8,573 nt of DNA from an uncultured Holophagaceae bacterium (GTDB taxonomy: Bacteria > Acidobacteriota > Holophagae > Holophagales > Holophagaceae), in the NCBI GenBank assembly GCA_903927605.1, contig CAIYNT010000035.1:1-8573 (forward strand), given 5' to 3'. Under the pieces are notes generated by a model that saw nothing but the letters and a program-made list of their open reading frames with translations, searched no databases and was not told where the DNA came from. Each line of letters begins with the position of its first letter. Position 1 is the first letter of the stretch. The position numbers and the translations under genes were made by a program. Positions 1 through 7,127 of the stretch are shown piece by piece.

Positions 1-207
1 GCCAGACCCGATTTCCCCATAGCGATCAGTTTGGCCCTCGCCGCTACGGGCTTGTTCAACATCGCATTTCGACGCTGGGCACCGCCGCGCCGACCCACCC
101 GGTCAACCAGGTCCCGCCACCGACGAAATGCTCACTGTTCGCCACCGGCCAGGAGCGGGACCGGGAACGAACGGGGAGCGGGTCTTCGGGACCGTGTCAA
201 AGCAGTA
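1..207. other. Left-edge flank without a confident gene
   Basis: No convincing gene is visible here. On the minus strand an ATG at 62-60 opens a frame that runs off the left edge (begins MLNKPVAARAKLIAMG). This could be the 5' end of another leftward gene, but it has no good ribosome binding site and only about 20 codons are visible. A plus-strand frame stays open from the edge to about 246 with a TTG near 31. Its arginine/proline-rich translation looks like GC-rich noncoding sequence. Both are left uncalled. Confidence 0.4.
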
Positions 208-235
208 CCGGCCCCGGTAGTTGCGCCGGGGCCGG
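208..235 (-). terminator. GC-rich hairpin, probable terminator of the leftward secreted-protein gene
   Basis: A perfect 10-base inverted repeat (CCGGCCCCGG at 208-217, CCGGGGCCGG at 226-235) encloses an 8-base loop. It lies 11 bases past the stop codon of the leftward 247-3453 gene. On the minus strand it is followed by TACTGCTTTG, so there is no real U-tract. It may therefore be a weak or factor-assisted intrinsic terminator, or an RNA 3'-end stabiliser. Stem strength and position are seen directly; the terminator role is inferred. Confidence 0.6.
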
Positions 236-246
236 CGGGAAAATGA

Positions 247-3200
247 TCAGGGCAGCTGCAGAACCACGCGGAAGCCTTCATCCCAATTGGCGCCGTCGGT
301 GGAATTGATGGGATAGGGCCCGCGGGACTTGGACTGGCCGTAATGGCTGGGATGTTCCCAGGCTCCACCCCGGTAGGAATGCTGGAAGTTGTTTGCCGTG
401 GGACCATCCACCCAGGCCGTGCCATCATCTGGACGCACTGGGATACCTGTTCCCGTGGCGCTGTAGGAGGCATGGTAGCTGTCCTGGCAGGCTTCCCAGA
501 GGTTGCCGATCATATCGTAGAGGCCCCAGGCATTAGGCAGCTTCTGGCCCACGGGATGGGTGCTTCCCGATGGATAGGCAGGGCTGACACTGGCACCGTT
601 GTCCCAGAACCATCCATAGGTGTCGATGACCGCTTCACCAGCTGGGGCACCGGGGTCCTGGGTGCCGAAGAAGTAATTGCTGTCTCCAGTGCTGCCAGCT
701 CGGCAGGCATATTCATATTCTGCTTCCGACGGCAACCGGAACGTGCCACCGCCAAGCTGACTGGAGAGTGATGATGAGGCCGCCGTGTTCAGTGCATCGA
801 TGAAGCATGTATAGGCCGGGGTCGTGGTGCTGGTGGCGATGCCATCGAATGCCACCGTGTCCACGGGTCGCGTCAGGTGATCGCCGGAGCCATTGACATC
901 ATCAAGCTGGAAGGCAGATGGGTTGCTGCCCATGAGGGCCAGCCACTGGGCCTGGGTGCAGAGCGTCTTGGCGACATAGAACGCCTTGCCGAAGGTCACG
1001 GTGTGGTGGGGGTTGGCATTTGGCTCTGGGTTGACTACCCCGTTGGGATAATTAACATCCACATCCGTTTCGCCCATGATGAAGCTTCCCGGTGGCACCA
1101 ACACAAGATCGACGGAAGAGCCCCCGGCGGCAATCGTCAGGGTTGCCGGAGGATAGTTCACAGTGACTGCTCCGGTCCTGGTGCCAGGGAAACTCAGGCT
1201 GGCAGTCTGCGTAAGCACAGCGGGGTAGCGCTGTAGGTGCGCAGGTCCCAGAGGCCCGCCCAGACCAGAGTGATTGGGGTCGGTGACAGTGGCTGCGGCG
1301 ATCGTATAGGTCCCATCCGCCAAGCCCGAGAGGGTCTGGGTGGCGGTGAGGGTCTGGTTGAAGCCGTTGGGCCCAGTCACAGTCACAATGGCTGGGAGCA
1401 CGGTACTGGGCGCAGTCCCCAAACCCTGGATGGTGACGGTGAGGGAATCACCCACAATTACAGTGGTGGTGGCAGTGACCGTGGCGGGCGTGGTTGCCGC
1501 GTTGGACACGGTCAGGGTGAAGGTCGTATTGGCCGAGAGGGTGCCCGTGGTCAGGGGCGTGCCGCTGGTCATGGTCAGGGGTGACGCCCCTCCAGTCACG
1601 ACAGCAGTTCCGCCAGGGCCAGCGTCGAAGGTCGCGTTGAGCGTGGCGGTGGCGCCTATGGCAATGGGGCCATTGTTCGTGAAGCTGCTGGCCGTGATCG
1701 TGGGCAAGGGCACCACGGTAACGGTCACCGGCTGGGTGGCGATGCCGCCCGCCCCATTGTCCACGGTCAGGGTGTAGATGGTGGTGGTTGTCGGGCTCAC
1801 ATTGCTGGTTCCGCCACTTGTGACTGGACTCACCACTCCCTGATTGATGGTGCCGGTTCCCCCAGTGAAGGTATAGGACAAGGTCGTACCGGTGCCATTG
1901 GTGATGCTCGGAGAAGCGGCCGTGAAGCTTGTAATGGCAGGCGTTGCCAACACCGTGCTCGTGGTGGTGCCTGGCGTGGCAGCATCTCCGGCCGCGTTGG
2001 TCACGGTGCAGGTGATCGTCACGGTCCCGCTGGCGGGAGCCGTCCAGGTGATCGAGGTGGTCCCCTGTCCCGCCGTGATCGAGCCACTGGAGAGACCCCA
2101 GTTGTAGGTGGAACCAGCAGCCTGGGCAACGATGGAGGCCGTCAGACCGGTCTTCAAGGCCGTCACGTTGGCCGGGGCCGTCACGGTGGGCTGGGTGGCG
2201 GCAGGCACCACGGTTACTACCGCAGACTTAGTGACGCTAGTGCTTGCCGAGTTGGTCACGGTCAAAATATAGGTCGTGGTGACCGCGGGTGTGACCGTCA
2301 CTCCCGAACCACTGGTGGCGGAAAGGTTGCCGGGTGTAACGACCCCGGTTCCGTTAACAAATACGCCCGTGAGGCTCGACGTCTTCCCCGCGGTAATTGT
2401 GGCGGGACTGGCCGTGAAACTGGTGATGCTCGGGGACAATGTCGATTGAGTCAGTACATCTCCGCCCTGGAGGTTCCAGGCGGTATTGGGTTCGGTGTAG
2501 ATGAGCCCAGACGACTGGACCGTCAGCCCGTTCATCAGCATCTGGTAGATCTGGCCCGTGCCGCTGTTCCGCCAGACGATGTCGTCTTTTCCGTCCCCGT
2601 TGAAGTCCCCGATCGCCATGATCTGCCAAGCCAGGTTCGGCTCGGTCCAGATCACGCCTCCGGTCTGGGGCACCCCATTCAACATGGGCATCTCATAGAC
2701 CTCCCCTGTCGAGGTGTTCCGCCAGAGCACGTCCGCCGTCCCGTCACCATTGAAATCGCCGCTGCCCACGATCTGCCAGCTCGTATTGGGCTCGGTGTAG
2801 ATGATCGACCCGGAGGCCTGATTGATCCCGTTCGGCTGCATCAGGAACACTTGCCCCGTGGTGCTGTTCCACCACAGGATGTCCGCCGTGGCCGTTCCCA
2901 TGAGCTTATCCGTCCCGACGATCTTCCAGTCCATGTTGGGCTCGGTCCAGATCACCGCTCCCTCCTGGGGGACCATTCCGTTCATGGGCATCAGATAGAC
3001 CTGTCCTGTGGAGACATTCCGCCAGAGGATGTCCGCCTTCCCATCCCCGGTGAAATCGGCCACACCGACGATCTGCCAGTTCGTGTTGGGCTCGGTGTAA
3101 ATCAACCCCGAGGACTTGATGGTGCTGCCGTTCATCAGCATCAGGTAGACCTGGCCCGTGCTGCTGTTCCACCAAAGGATGTCAGCCTTGCCGTCCCCGT

Positions 3201-3453
3201 CGAAATCACCAGTTCCAACGATTTGCCAAGCGGGGTTCGGTTCGGTGTAGAAGATCGTCCCAGACTGAACCACGCCTGCGCTCATGGGCATCATATAGAC
3301 ATCACCTGTGGTGCCGTTCCGCCACAACAGGTCGCTGGTCCCATTCCCGTAGAAGTCGGACCGGGGGTGAGCGGCGGCGGCAAAGAGCACCGGGCCGGTC
3401 AGGAACAGAAGGAGAACCACCAGGTATGACCGTAGGCTGCGAACTAGCGTCAT
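247..3453 (-). CDS. Secreted FG-GAP/VCBS-repeat, Ig-like and SUMF1-domain protein
   Basis: The 1068-residue product has an N-terminal signal peptide (basic MTLVRSLR, hydrophobic core about 10-22, likely cleavage in the AAAA run at 25-28). Residues 31-330 are six tandem blades of exactly 50 residues. They share a DxxGDGxxD-type calcium loop, a W-[RW]-N-x-x-TG core and TEPNxxW near each end, as in FG-GAP/VCBS beta-propeller proteins. Residues about 342-667 are roughly four Thr/Ser/Val-rich Ig-like domains, and 668-767 are another beta-rich domain ending in VTVNY. Residues about 780-1068 are an SUMF1/FGE-sulfatase fold: MGET at 793, RLPSEAEYEYACRAG at 906-920, GLYDMIGNLWEA at 977-988, RGG at 1028-1030 and GFRVV at 1060-1064. 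The two cysteines of true formylglycine-generating enzymes are H1034 and G1039 here, so catalysis of that reaction is unlikely. It probably acts as an exported binding, adhesion or structural protein. The start is supported by GGAG six bases upstream. Confidence 0.9.
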   Translation of the reverse strand: MTLVRSLRSYLVVLLLFLTGPVLFAAAAHPRSDFYGNGTSDLLWRNGTTGDVYMMPMSAGVVQSGTIFYTEPNPAWQIVGTGDFDGDGKADILWWNSSTGQVYLMLMNGSTIKSSGLIYTEPNTNWQIVGVADFTGDGKADILWRNVSTGQVYLMPMNGMVPQEGAVIWTEPNMDWKIVGTDKLMGTATADILWWNSTTGQVFLMQPNGINQASGSIIYTEPNTSWQIVGSGDFNGDGTADVLWRNTSTGEVYEMPMLNGVPQTGGVIWTEPNLAWQIMAIGDFNGDGKDDIVWRNSGTGQIYQMLMNGLTVQSSGLIYTEPNTAWNLQGGDVLTQSTLSPSITSFTASPATITAGKTSSLTGVFVNGTGVVTPGNLSATSGSGVTVTPAVTTTYILTVTNSASTSVTKSAVVTVVPAATQPTVTAPANVTALKTGLTASIVAQAAGSTYNWGLSSGSITAGQGTTSITWTAPASGTVTITCTVTNAAGDAATPGTTTSTVLATPAITSFTAASPSITNGTGTTLSYTFTGGTGTINQGVVSPVTSGGTSNVSPTTTTIYTLTVDNGAGGIATQPVTVTVVPLPTITASSFTNNGPIAIGATATLNATFDAGPGGTAVVTGGASPLTMTSGTPLTTGTLSANTTFTLTVSNAATTPATVTATTTVIVGDSLTVTIQGLGTAPSTVLPAIVTVTGPNGFNQTLTATQTLSGLADGTYTIAAATVTDPNHSGLGGPLGPAHLQRYPAVLTQTASLSFPGTRTGAVTVNYPPATLTIAAGGSSVDLVLVPPGSFIMGETDVDVNYPNGVVNPEPNANPHHTVTFGKAFYVAKTLCTQAQWLALMGSNPSAFQLDDVNGSGDHLTRPVDTVAFDGIATSTTTPAYTCFIDALNTAASSSLSSQLGGGTFRLPSEAEYEYACRAGSTGDSNYFFGTQDPGAPAGEAVIDTYGWFWDNGASVSPAYPSGSTHPVGQKLPNAWGLYDMIGNLWEACQDSYHASYSATGTGIPVRPDDGTAWVDGPTANNFQHSYRGGAWEHPSHYGQSKSRGPYPINSTDGANWDEGFRVVLQLP
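2464..3363 (-). repeat. Six in-frame 150-bp tandem repeats encoding propeller blades
   Basis: Counting the translation gives blades at residues 31-80, 81-130, 131-180, 181-230, 231-280 and 281-330 with no insertion or deletion between them (blade DNA 3214-3363, 3064-3213, 2914-3063, 2764-2913, 2614-2763, 2464-2613). Blades 2, 4 and 6 end in an [LI]IYTEPNT type of segment, while 3 and 5 end in VIWTEPN, so similarity alternates. Blade 4 has lost the calcium loop (TDKLMGTATAD in place of a GDFNGDGTAD-type loop). The period is read directly; the propeller fold is known for the family. Confidence 0.9.
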
Positions 3454-3459
3454 AAAAAA

Positions 3460-3463
3460 CTCC
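3460..3463 (-). promoter_or_regulatory. Ribosome binding site of the secreted-protein gene
   Basis: On the minus strand GGAG lies six T residues upstream of the ATG at 3453-3451 and fixes that start. Just upstream is CCC-GCAA-GGG followed by C and five T residues, a very small GNRA-capped hairpin. It is too short to call a terminator with confidence. Confidence 0.65.
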
Positions 3464-3915
3464 GAAAAAGCCCTTGCGGGAATGTAAGGAAGAAATGGTT
3501 ACTCATTTGTTTGTGATGCCGGGGACAGTTCGTGTTGACGGTCTGGCTTGAGGGCAGTGGGGATCGCGGGAGCGGCAGCTGACCGCGGTGGTTCCTCCAA
3601 AGGTCGCCTAGGCCAGGAAGGGTCCTGCAATGCGACAGAGGAAGGATAGGGAGCCGCACTGATGAGAGGGTGTAGGCGTGTGCTTGGCTAAGCTCATAGG
3701 ACCTCTCCCGCATTGTTGAATACCGTGACTTCACAGTGGATATCGGGCTTTCTCCAGTCAAGGAATGTTAATAAAATTAATAGGATAACGATGGCATGAA
3801 CATTTCTTCACTTGTATGTGTCATTACATCGTGTTTTTTAATATAGTCGCAGTCAAAGTGGTATAAAAACAATTATTTAAACCTCGGCCCTGGGTGCAGC
3901 TTCAACGAGGCTGAG

Positions 3916-3931
3916 AATCGGAGTCCCGATT
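3916..3931 (+). promoter_or_regulatory. Hairpin directly upstream of the CapK-like start
   Basis: AATCGG (3916-3921) and CCGATT (3926-3931) form a perfect six-base stem with the tetraloop AGTC. It abuts AGGG (3932-3935), the only Shine-Dalgarno-like sequence before the TTG start at 3943. In the mRNA it could stack beside the ribosome binding site and modulate translation. The pairing is seen directly; any regulatory role is inferred. Confidence 0.4.
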
Positions 3932-3942
3932 AGGGTTACCTT

Positions 3943-5271
3943 TTGGGGCACCACAATCGATGGAGGCTTGGGTTGCTGCTCGGGGCACGATTGCGAAATT
4001 GGGGGTTCTGGGCTAAGGATCGAGTCCAGGGCTCGCCGATTGGGAAGCATTGCGAGGACATCGAAGCCCGTCTGGGGTCTGGCACCTTGTCGGCGGATCG
4101 GCTGGAGGCGCTGCTGCATTTTGCCGTCGAGCATGCTCCGTTCTATGCGGCCTGCCGTGGCTTCGGGTCCCTGCAGGATTTCCCGGTCATCAACAAGAAC
4201 ATGATCAAGGCGCAGTACGAGGCCTTCCGTTCGGATGCCTTTCCTGGCGTCCATCTGCACGTCATGAGTACCAGCGGCTCGACCGGCACTCCGTTCTCCG
4301 TGCTCCAGGATCCGGACAAGCGCCGCCGTGTGCTCGCCGAAATGATCTGCTTCGGGCGCCGGGCGGGCTACCAGGTGGGGGATCGGTTCGTCTTCACCCG
4401 CATCTGGACCCGCCATAACCGCAAGCGCTGGCATGCGGCCCTGCGCGAGAACGAGATCATGTTCGACATCTCGTCCCTGGACGACCCGTGCCTGGAGTCC
4501 CTGCGGACCCTTCTGCGCACCGATGCGGGCATCCGGTGCATGCTGGGCTACCCCTCGACCTTCGGCCCCCTGATCCGGTACCTGGAGCACCAAGGGGACG
4601 GACCCGAATCCAGCCACCTGCGATCGATCATCAGCATCTCCGAGCGGCTCCCCCGAGCGACCCGGGAGGCCCTGCGGTCGCGGTTCGGATGCACCGTAGT
4701 CTCGCGATACTCCAACCAGGAGAACGGGGTGCTCGCCCAGCAATGCCCGGACCGGGAGGAGTACCACCTCAACACCGCGAGCTATGTCTTCGAATACCTC
4801 AAACTGGAAGAGGACCTTCCCGCCGAGCCTGGGGAGCGGGCCAGGATGGTGATCACGGATTTGTTCAACCGCGGCATGCCGATGATCCGATACGACACCG
4901 GGGACGTGGTGGTCCGGCGACCCTCAGCCGCCTGTGGATGGACGACGGAGACCCTGAGTGAGATCGAGGGCCGCAGAGAGGATTTCATCTACGACACGCA
5001 GGATCGGTTGCTCTCGCCTTCCCTCGTGGACCTCCATCTCTGGCCCTACACTGAGCTGAAGCAATTCCAGTTCATTCAGGAAGCCAAGGGGCAGTACCAG
5101 CTCGTCCTGAACGGAGCCAAGGGACATTACCGGGACGAAGAATTTATCGATCTGGCCAAGGGTTTTCTGGGGTCGGATGCCTCGGTCTCCGTAGTACATG
5201 TGGACCAGATCCCGCTGCTCGCCTCGGGCAAGTTCAAACTGGTGGTCAGCCGGTACACACCTACTGTGTAG
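3943..5271 (+). CDS. CapK/phenylacetate-CoA-ligase-like adenylate-forming enzyme
   Basis: The 442-residue protein belongs to the ANL-type family annotated as phenylacetate-CoA ligase family, CapK or coenzyme F390 synthetase-like. Such enzymes activate a carboxylate with ATP as an acyl-adenylate. Visible motifs are MSTSGSTGTP at 108-117 (nucleotide phosphate loop), ISISERLP about 230-237, SRYSNQENG at 254-262, MPMIRYDTGDVV about 311-322 (ATP-binding Asp), and ASGKFKLVVSR from 427, with K430 or K432 as the probable C-terminal catalytic lysine. Length and motif order look complete. The start is TTG at 3943, with AGGG seven bases upstream and an in-frame TAG at 3931. An alternative is TTG at 3973, ten residues in. 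An asparagine-synthase-like gene follows after 110 bases, suggesting a shared operon and pathway. Family members commonly lie in surface-polysaccharide loci. The substrate cannot be read from sequence, and phenylacetate degradation is unlikely because no paa genes are present. Confidence 0.85.
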   Translation: MGHHNRWRLGLLLGARLRNWGFWAKDRVQGSPIGKHCEDIEARLGSGTLSADRLEALLHFAVEHAPFYAACRGFGSLQDFPVINKNMIKAQYEAFRSDAFPGVHLHVMSTSGSTGTPFSVLQDPDKRRRVLAEMICFGRRAGYQVGDRFVFTRIWTRHNRKRWHAALRENEIMFDISSLDDPCLESLRTLLRTDAGIRCMLGYPSTFGPLIRYLEHQGDGPESSHLRSIISISERLPRATREALRSRFGCTVVSRYSNQENGVLAQQCPDREEYHLNTASYVFEYLKLEEDLPAEPGERARMVITDLFNRGMPMIRYDTGDVVVRRPSAACGWTTETLSEIEGRREDFIYDTQDRLLSPSLVDLHLWPYTELKQFQFIQEAKGQYQLVLNGAKGHYRDEEFIDLAKGFLGSDASVSVVHVDQIPLLASGKFKLVVSRYTPTV

Positions 5272-5370
5272 TACCGGGCGCATCTTCGTCTCACCATGCG
5301 CGGTAGTTCTGCCTTTTTCTCCGATCGCTGCCATCCGGCCATGACGTTCGATTCTCTGATCTTTCCACCG

Positions 5371-5374
5371 GGAG
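5371..5374 (+). promoter_or_regulatory. Ribosome binding site of the asparagine-synthase-like gene
   Basis: GGAG, seven bases before the ATG at 5382, supports that start and indicates independent ribosome loading within the probable two-gene operon. Confidence 0.7.
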
Positions 5375-5381
5375 AACGCCC

Positions 5382-7112
5382 ATGACGAACCTGATCTATG
5401 CCTGTTGGCGCCAACCCGATGATGCCTTGGATGAGGCCAGCCTGATCCGGATTGCGGACCGGATCGCTCCTCCGGGCGCTCGGACCTACCCGCACTACCT
5501 GGCCGTGGGCGACACCGAGTGCCTCTGCCTGACGGGCCCAGTGGGAGCAGCGCTGGCCCAGGGCACCTCGGCACACCTCGGAGCCTTTGAGGGCCGGTGG
5601 CCCGACTGGCATGTGCCCGGTTCCGCCCTGCCCGATGGAAGTTACGCCCTTATTCGTTCAAACGTGGCCAAGGTGGAGGTTTGCTCGGATTTCGCGGGTT
5701 CCCGGACCTTCTGGTACGCAAAGACCGAGCACCATTTCTTCGCCTCCACCTCCCAGCGGGCCCTGGTCTGCCTGCTGGAAGGCCTCGATCTGAACAAGTC
5801 CGCCGTCGCCTGGTTTCTATCCTCCGGCACGCTGGGGCCCGTCGATGCCTGGGACAAGCGCCTGTCGCGTCTTCCCGCCGGGGGGCGTCTGGAATTGGAC
5901 CGGAGCCTCTGGCACCTGGCTCTCCTCACCCGCCCGGTCGAGTTCCACCCCCGCAAAATGCTGGCGTCCGACTGTCGACATGACTTGTCTGCGCTGCTGA
6001 AGGAGACCATCCAGGGATTCGATTTCCAGTCCAGCAACTGGGCCTTCCCCTTGTCCGGGGGGTACGACTCCAGGTTCATCCTGACCATCCTCTTTGAAGG
6101 CGGACTCCGGCCGCTCACCATGACCTGGGGAATCGCCGCCTCCCTCACCCAGCCGGGCAATGATGCCGTCATCGCCCAGCGGTTTGCCAAGCACTATGGC
6201 CTGTCCCATGAATACCTGCTGACCGAGGCATCAGAGGACGCGCCAGAACCGGTGGTGGACGCCTTCCTCTCGGCCAGTGGCGGTGGCACGGACCAGCTGT
6301 TCCCCTATCTGGATGGTCTCCGAATGTGGTCCTCCTTCTCGGAGCGGGGCATCGATGGGGTGATTCGGGGCGACCACGGCCTCGGCTGGATCCCCGTCGG
6401 CTCCGAGCAGCATGCCAGGACCTCGGTGGACTTAATAATCCTGGAAGATTTCATGGATAGGGCCACCGCCGAGCAGATCTCCGATCGGGGCCAGAAGATT
6501 CCCGAGAGCCTCCGGCGCCGGGCCGACGAGACCGTCCCCACCTACCGGGATCGTCTGTACCAATTGCACCGCATTCCGATCGGCCTGGCTGCCTTGAGCG
6601 ACGTCAAGGCCCCCTTCGTCGAGATCGCCAGCCCATTGCTCTCCCGCCGAGTGCTCGAATTTGTCAGGGAAATGCCCGATGAATTCCGGACGAACAAAGT
6701 CCTGTTCAAGGACATCGTCAAGTCGGTGAGTCCACCAATCCCTTATGCGACCATGGGGGCCGACGATGACCGAGATGATTATCTGGGATCGGTCCCGTTC
6801 TCCCGTTGGCTGGAGCAGGAGTTGGGAACGGAGATCGCCCACCGCCTGTTCCCCTCTCTGTTCCGGGCGTCGCTGCTCGCGGCGATCCGCCACACACCGT
6901 CGTCCCTGGCTCCCAGCCGCAGCCTCCGGGCCGCGCTCAAACGCATCGTCCCAACCTCCTGGGTGCGGGCGGTTCGGGCGAAGATGGGGCCGATCCTTCC
7001 AGGGCAGCGCCTCCTGTCCCTCCGTGCTTCCCTGATCTGCCGAATAGTGCACCTCCTCGAACAGGATGCCAACCTGTTGAAAGCCTCTAAAGATAGGCTT
7101 GCTAACCGCTGA
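5382..7112 (+). CDS. Asparagine-synthase-like protein lacking the glutaminase cysteine
   Basis: The 576-residue protein resembles class B asparagine synthetases. The N-terminal half (about 1-190) keeps remnants of the Ntn-type glutaminase fold, such as DGSYALIRS about 85-93, DFAGSRTFWY at 103-112 and STSQRAL at 122-128. The protein starts MTN, so Cys2, the nucleophile that releases ammonia from glutamine, is absent. The C-terminal synthetase domain has the PP-loop SGGYDSR at 225-231, which binds ATP and adenylates a carboxylate. It also has a divergent RGDHGLGW at 329-336 where asparagine synthetases have a GDGxDE-like motif, and DVKAPFVEIASPLLSRR from about 407. This arrangement recalls beta-lactam synthetases and lasso-peptide cyclases, which also lost the cysteine, and the asparagine-synthase-related proteins of polysaccharide loci. 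It likely makes an amide using ammonia or an amine substrate supplied otherwise. Pairing with the adjacent CapK-like enzyme supports a joint amide-forming pathway; the product is unknown. Confidence 0.85.
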   Translation: MTNLIYACWRQPDDALDEASLIRIADRIAPPGARTYPHYLAVGDTECLCLTGPVGAALAQGTSAHLGAFEGRWPDWHVPGSALPDGSYALIRSNVAKVEVCSDFAGSRTFWYAKTEHHFFASTSQRALVCLLEGLDLNKSAVAWFLSSGTLGPVDAWDKRLSRLPAGGRLELDRSLWHLALLTRPVEFHPRKMLASDCRHDLSALLKETIQGFDFQSSNWAFPLSGGYDSRFILTILFEGGLRPLTMTWGIAASLTQPGNDAVIAQRFAKHYGLSHEYLLTEASEDAPEPVVDAFLSASGGGTDQLFPYLDGLRMWSSFSERGIDGVIRGDHGLGWIPVGSEQHARTSVDLIILEDFMDRATAEQISDRGQKIPESLRRRADETVPTYRDRLYQLHRIPIGLAALSDVKAPFVEIASPLLSRRVLEFVREMPDEFRTNKVLFKDIVKSVSPPIPYATMGADDDRDDYLGSVPFSRWLEQELGTEIAHRLFPSLFRASLLAAIRHTPSSLAPSRSLRAALKRIVPTSWVRAVRAKMGPILPGQRLLSLRASLICRIVHLLEQDANLLKASKDRLANR

Positions 7113-7127
7113 GGCTCCCCGGCTCAG
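7081..7127. repeat. Small inverted repeats at the convergent 3' ends
   Basis: AAGCCT (7081-7086) and AGGCTT (7095-7100) form a perfect six-base stem inside the last codons of the asparagine-synthase-like gene. CTGAG (7109-7113) and CTCAG (7123-7127) form a second, five-base stem whose arms contain the two convergent stop codons. Neither has a T-tract, so a bidirectional terminator is only possible, not shown. Confidence 0.3.

Larger units (their letters stand above)
3454..3942. other. Divergent intergenic region with AT-rich core
   Basis: This 489-base stretch separates the leftward secreted-protein gene from the rightward CapK-like gene, so it should carry promoters for both. About 3766-3880 is strikingly AT-rich for this genome and includes the inverted repeat TTAAT-AAA-ATTAA (3768-3780) and -10-like hexamers TAATAT (3839-3844) and TATAAA (3862-3867). 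No well-spaced -35 partner was found for either. The side nearer the leftward gene (about 3541-3761) is GC-rich with complementary segments and may be a long 5' leader. Open frames here on either strand look noncoding. Confidence 0.6.

Noticed and set aside
247..400. C-terminal CLec-like domain as the variable region of a diversity-generating retroelement
   Set aside because: The fold and terminal GFRVV resemble DGR targets, but no reverse transcriptase and no template repeat were found in the window. Only 246 bases downstream are visible, so the idea cannot be supported from this sequence.
3450..3761. 103-codon minus-strand frame overlapping the secreted-protein start by ATGA
   Set aside because: It begins with TTG without a ribosome binding site and its translation resembles no protein and looks noncoding. 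A shorter 18-residue version from ATG at 3506 also lacks a Shine-Dalgarno sequence. The overlap is probably chance.
3454..3765. Known riboswitch (cyclic-di-GMP, glycine or cobalamin) upstream of the secreted-protein gene
   Set aside because: None of the conserved core sequences of these classes could be found on the minus strand; only generic complementary segments are present.
5296..5385. Lasso-peptide precursor next to the asparagine-synthase-like gene
   Set aside because: The 29-residue translation has no recognisable leader/core boundary (no Thr two residues before a Gly-started core), and no leader peptidase or RiPP recognition gene is present.
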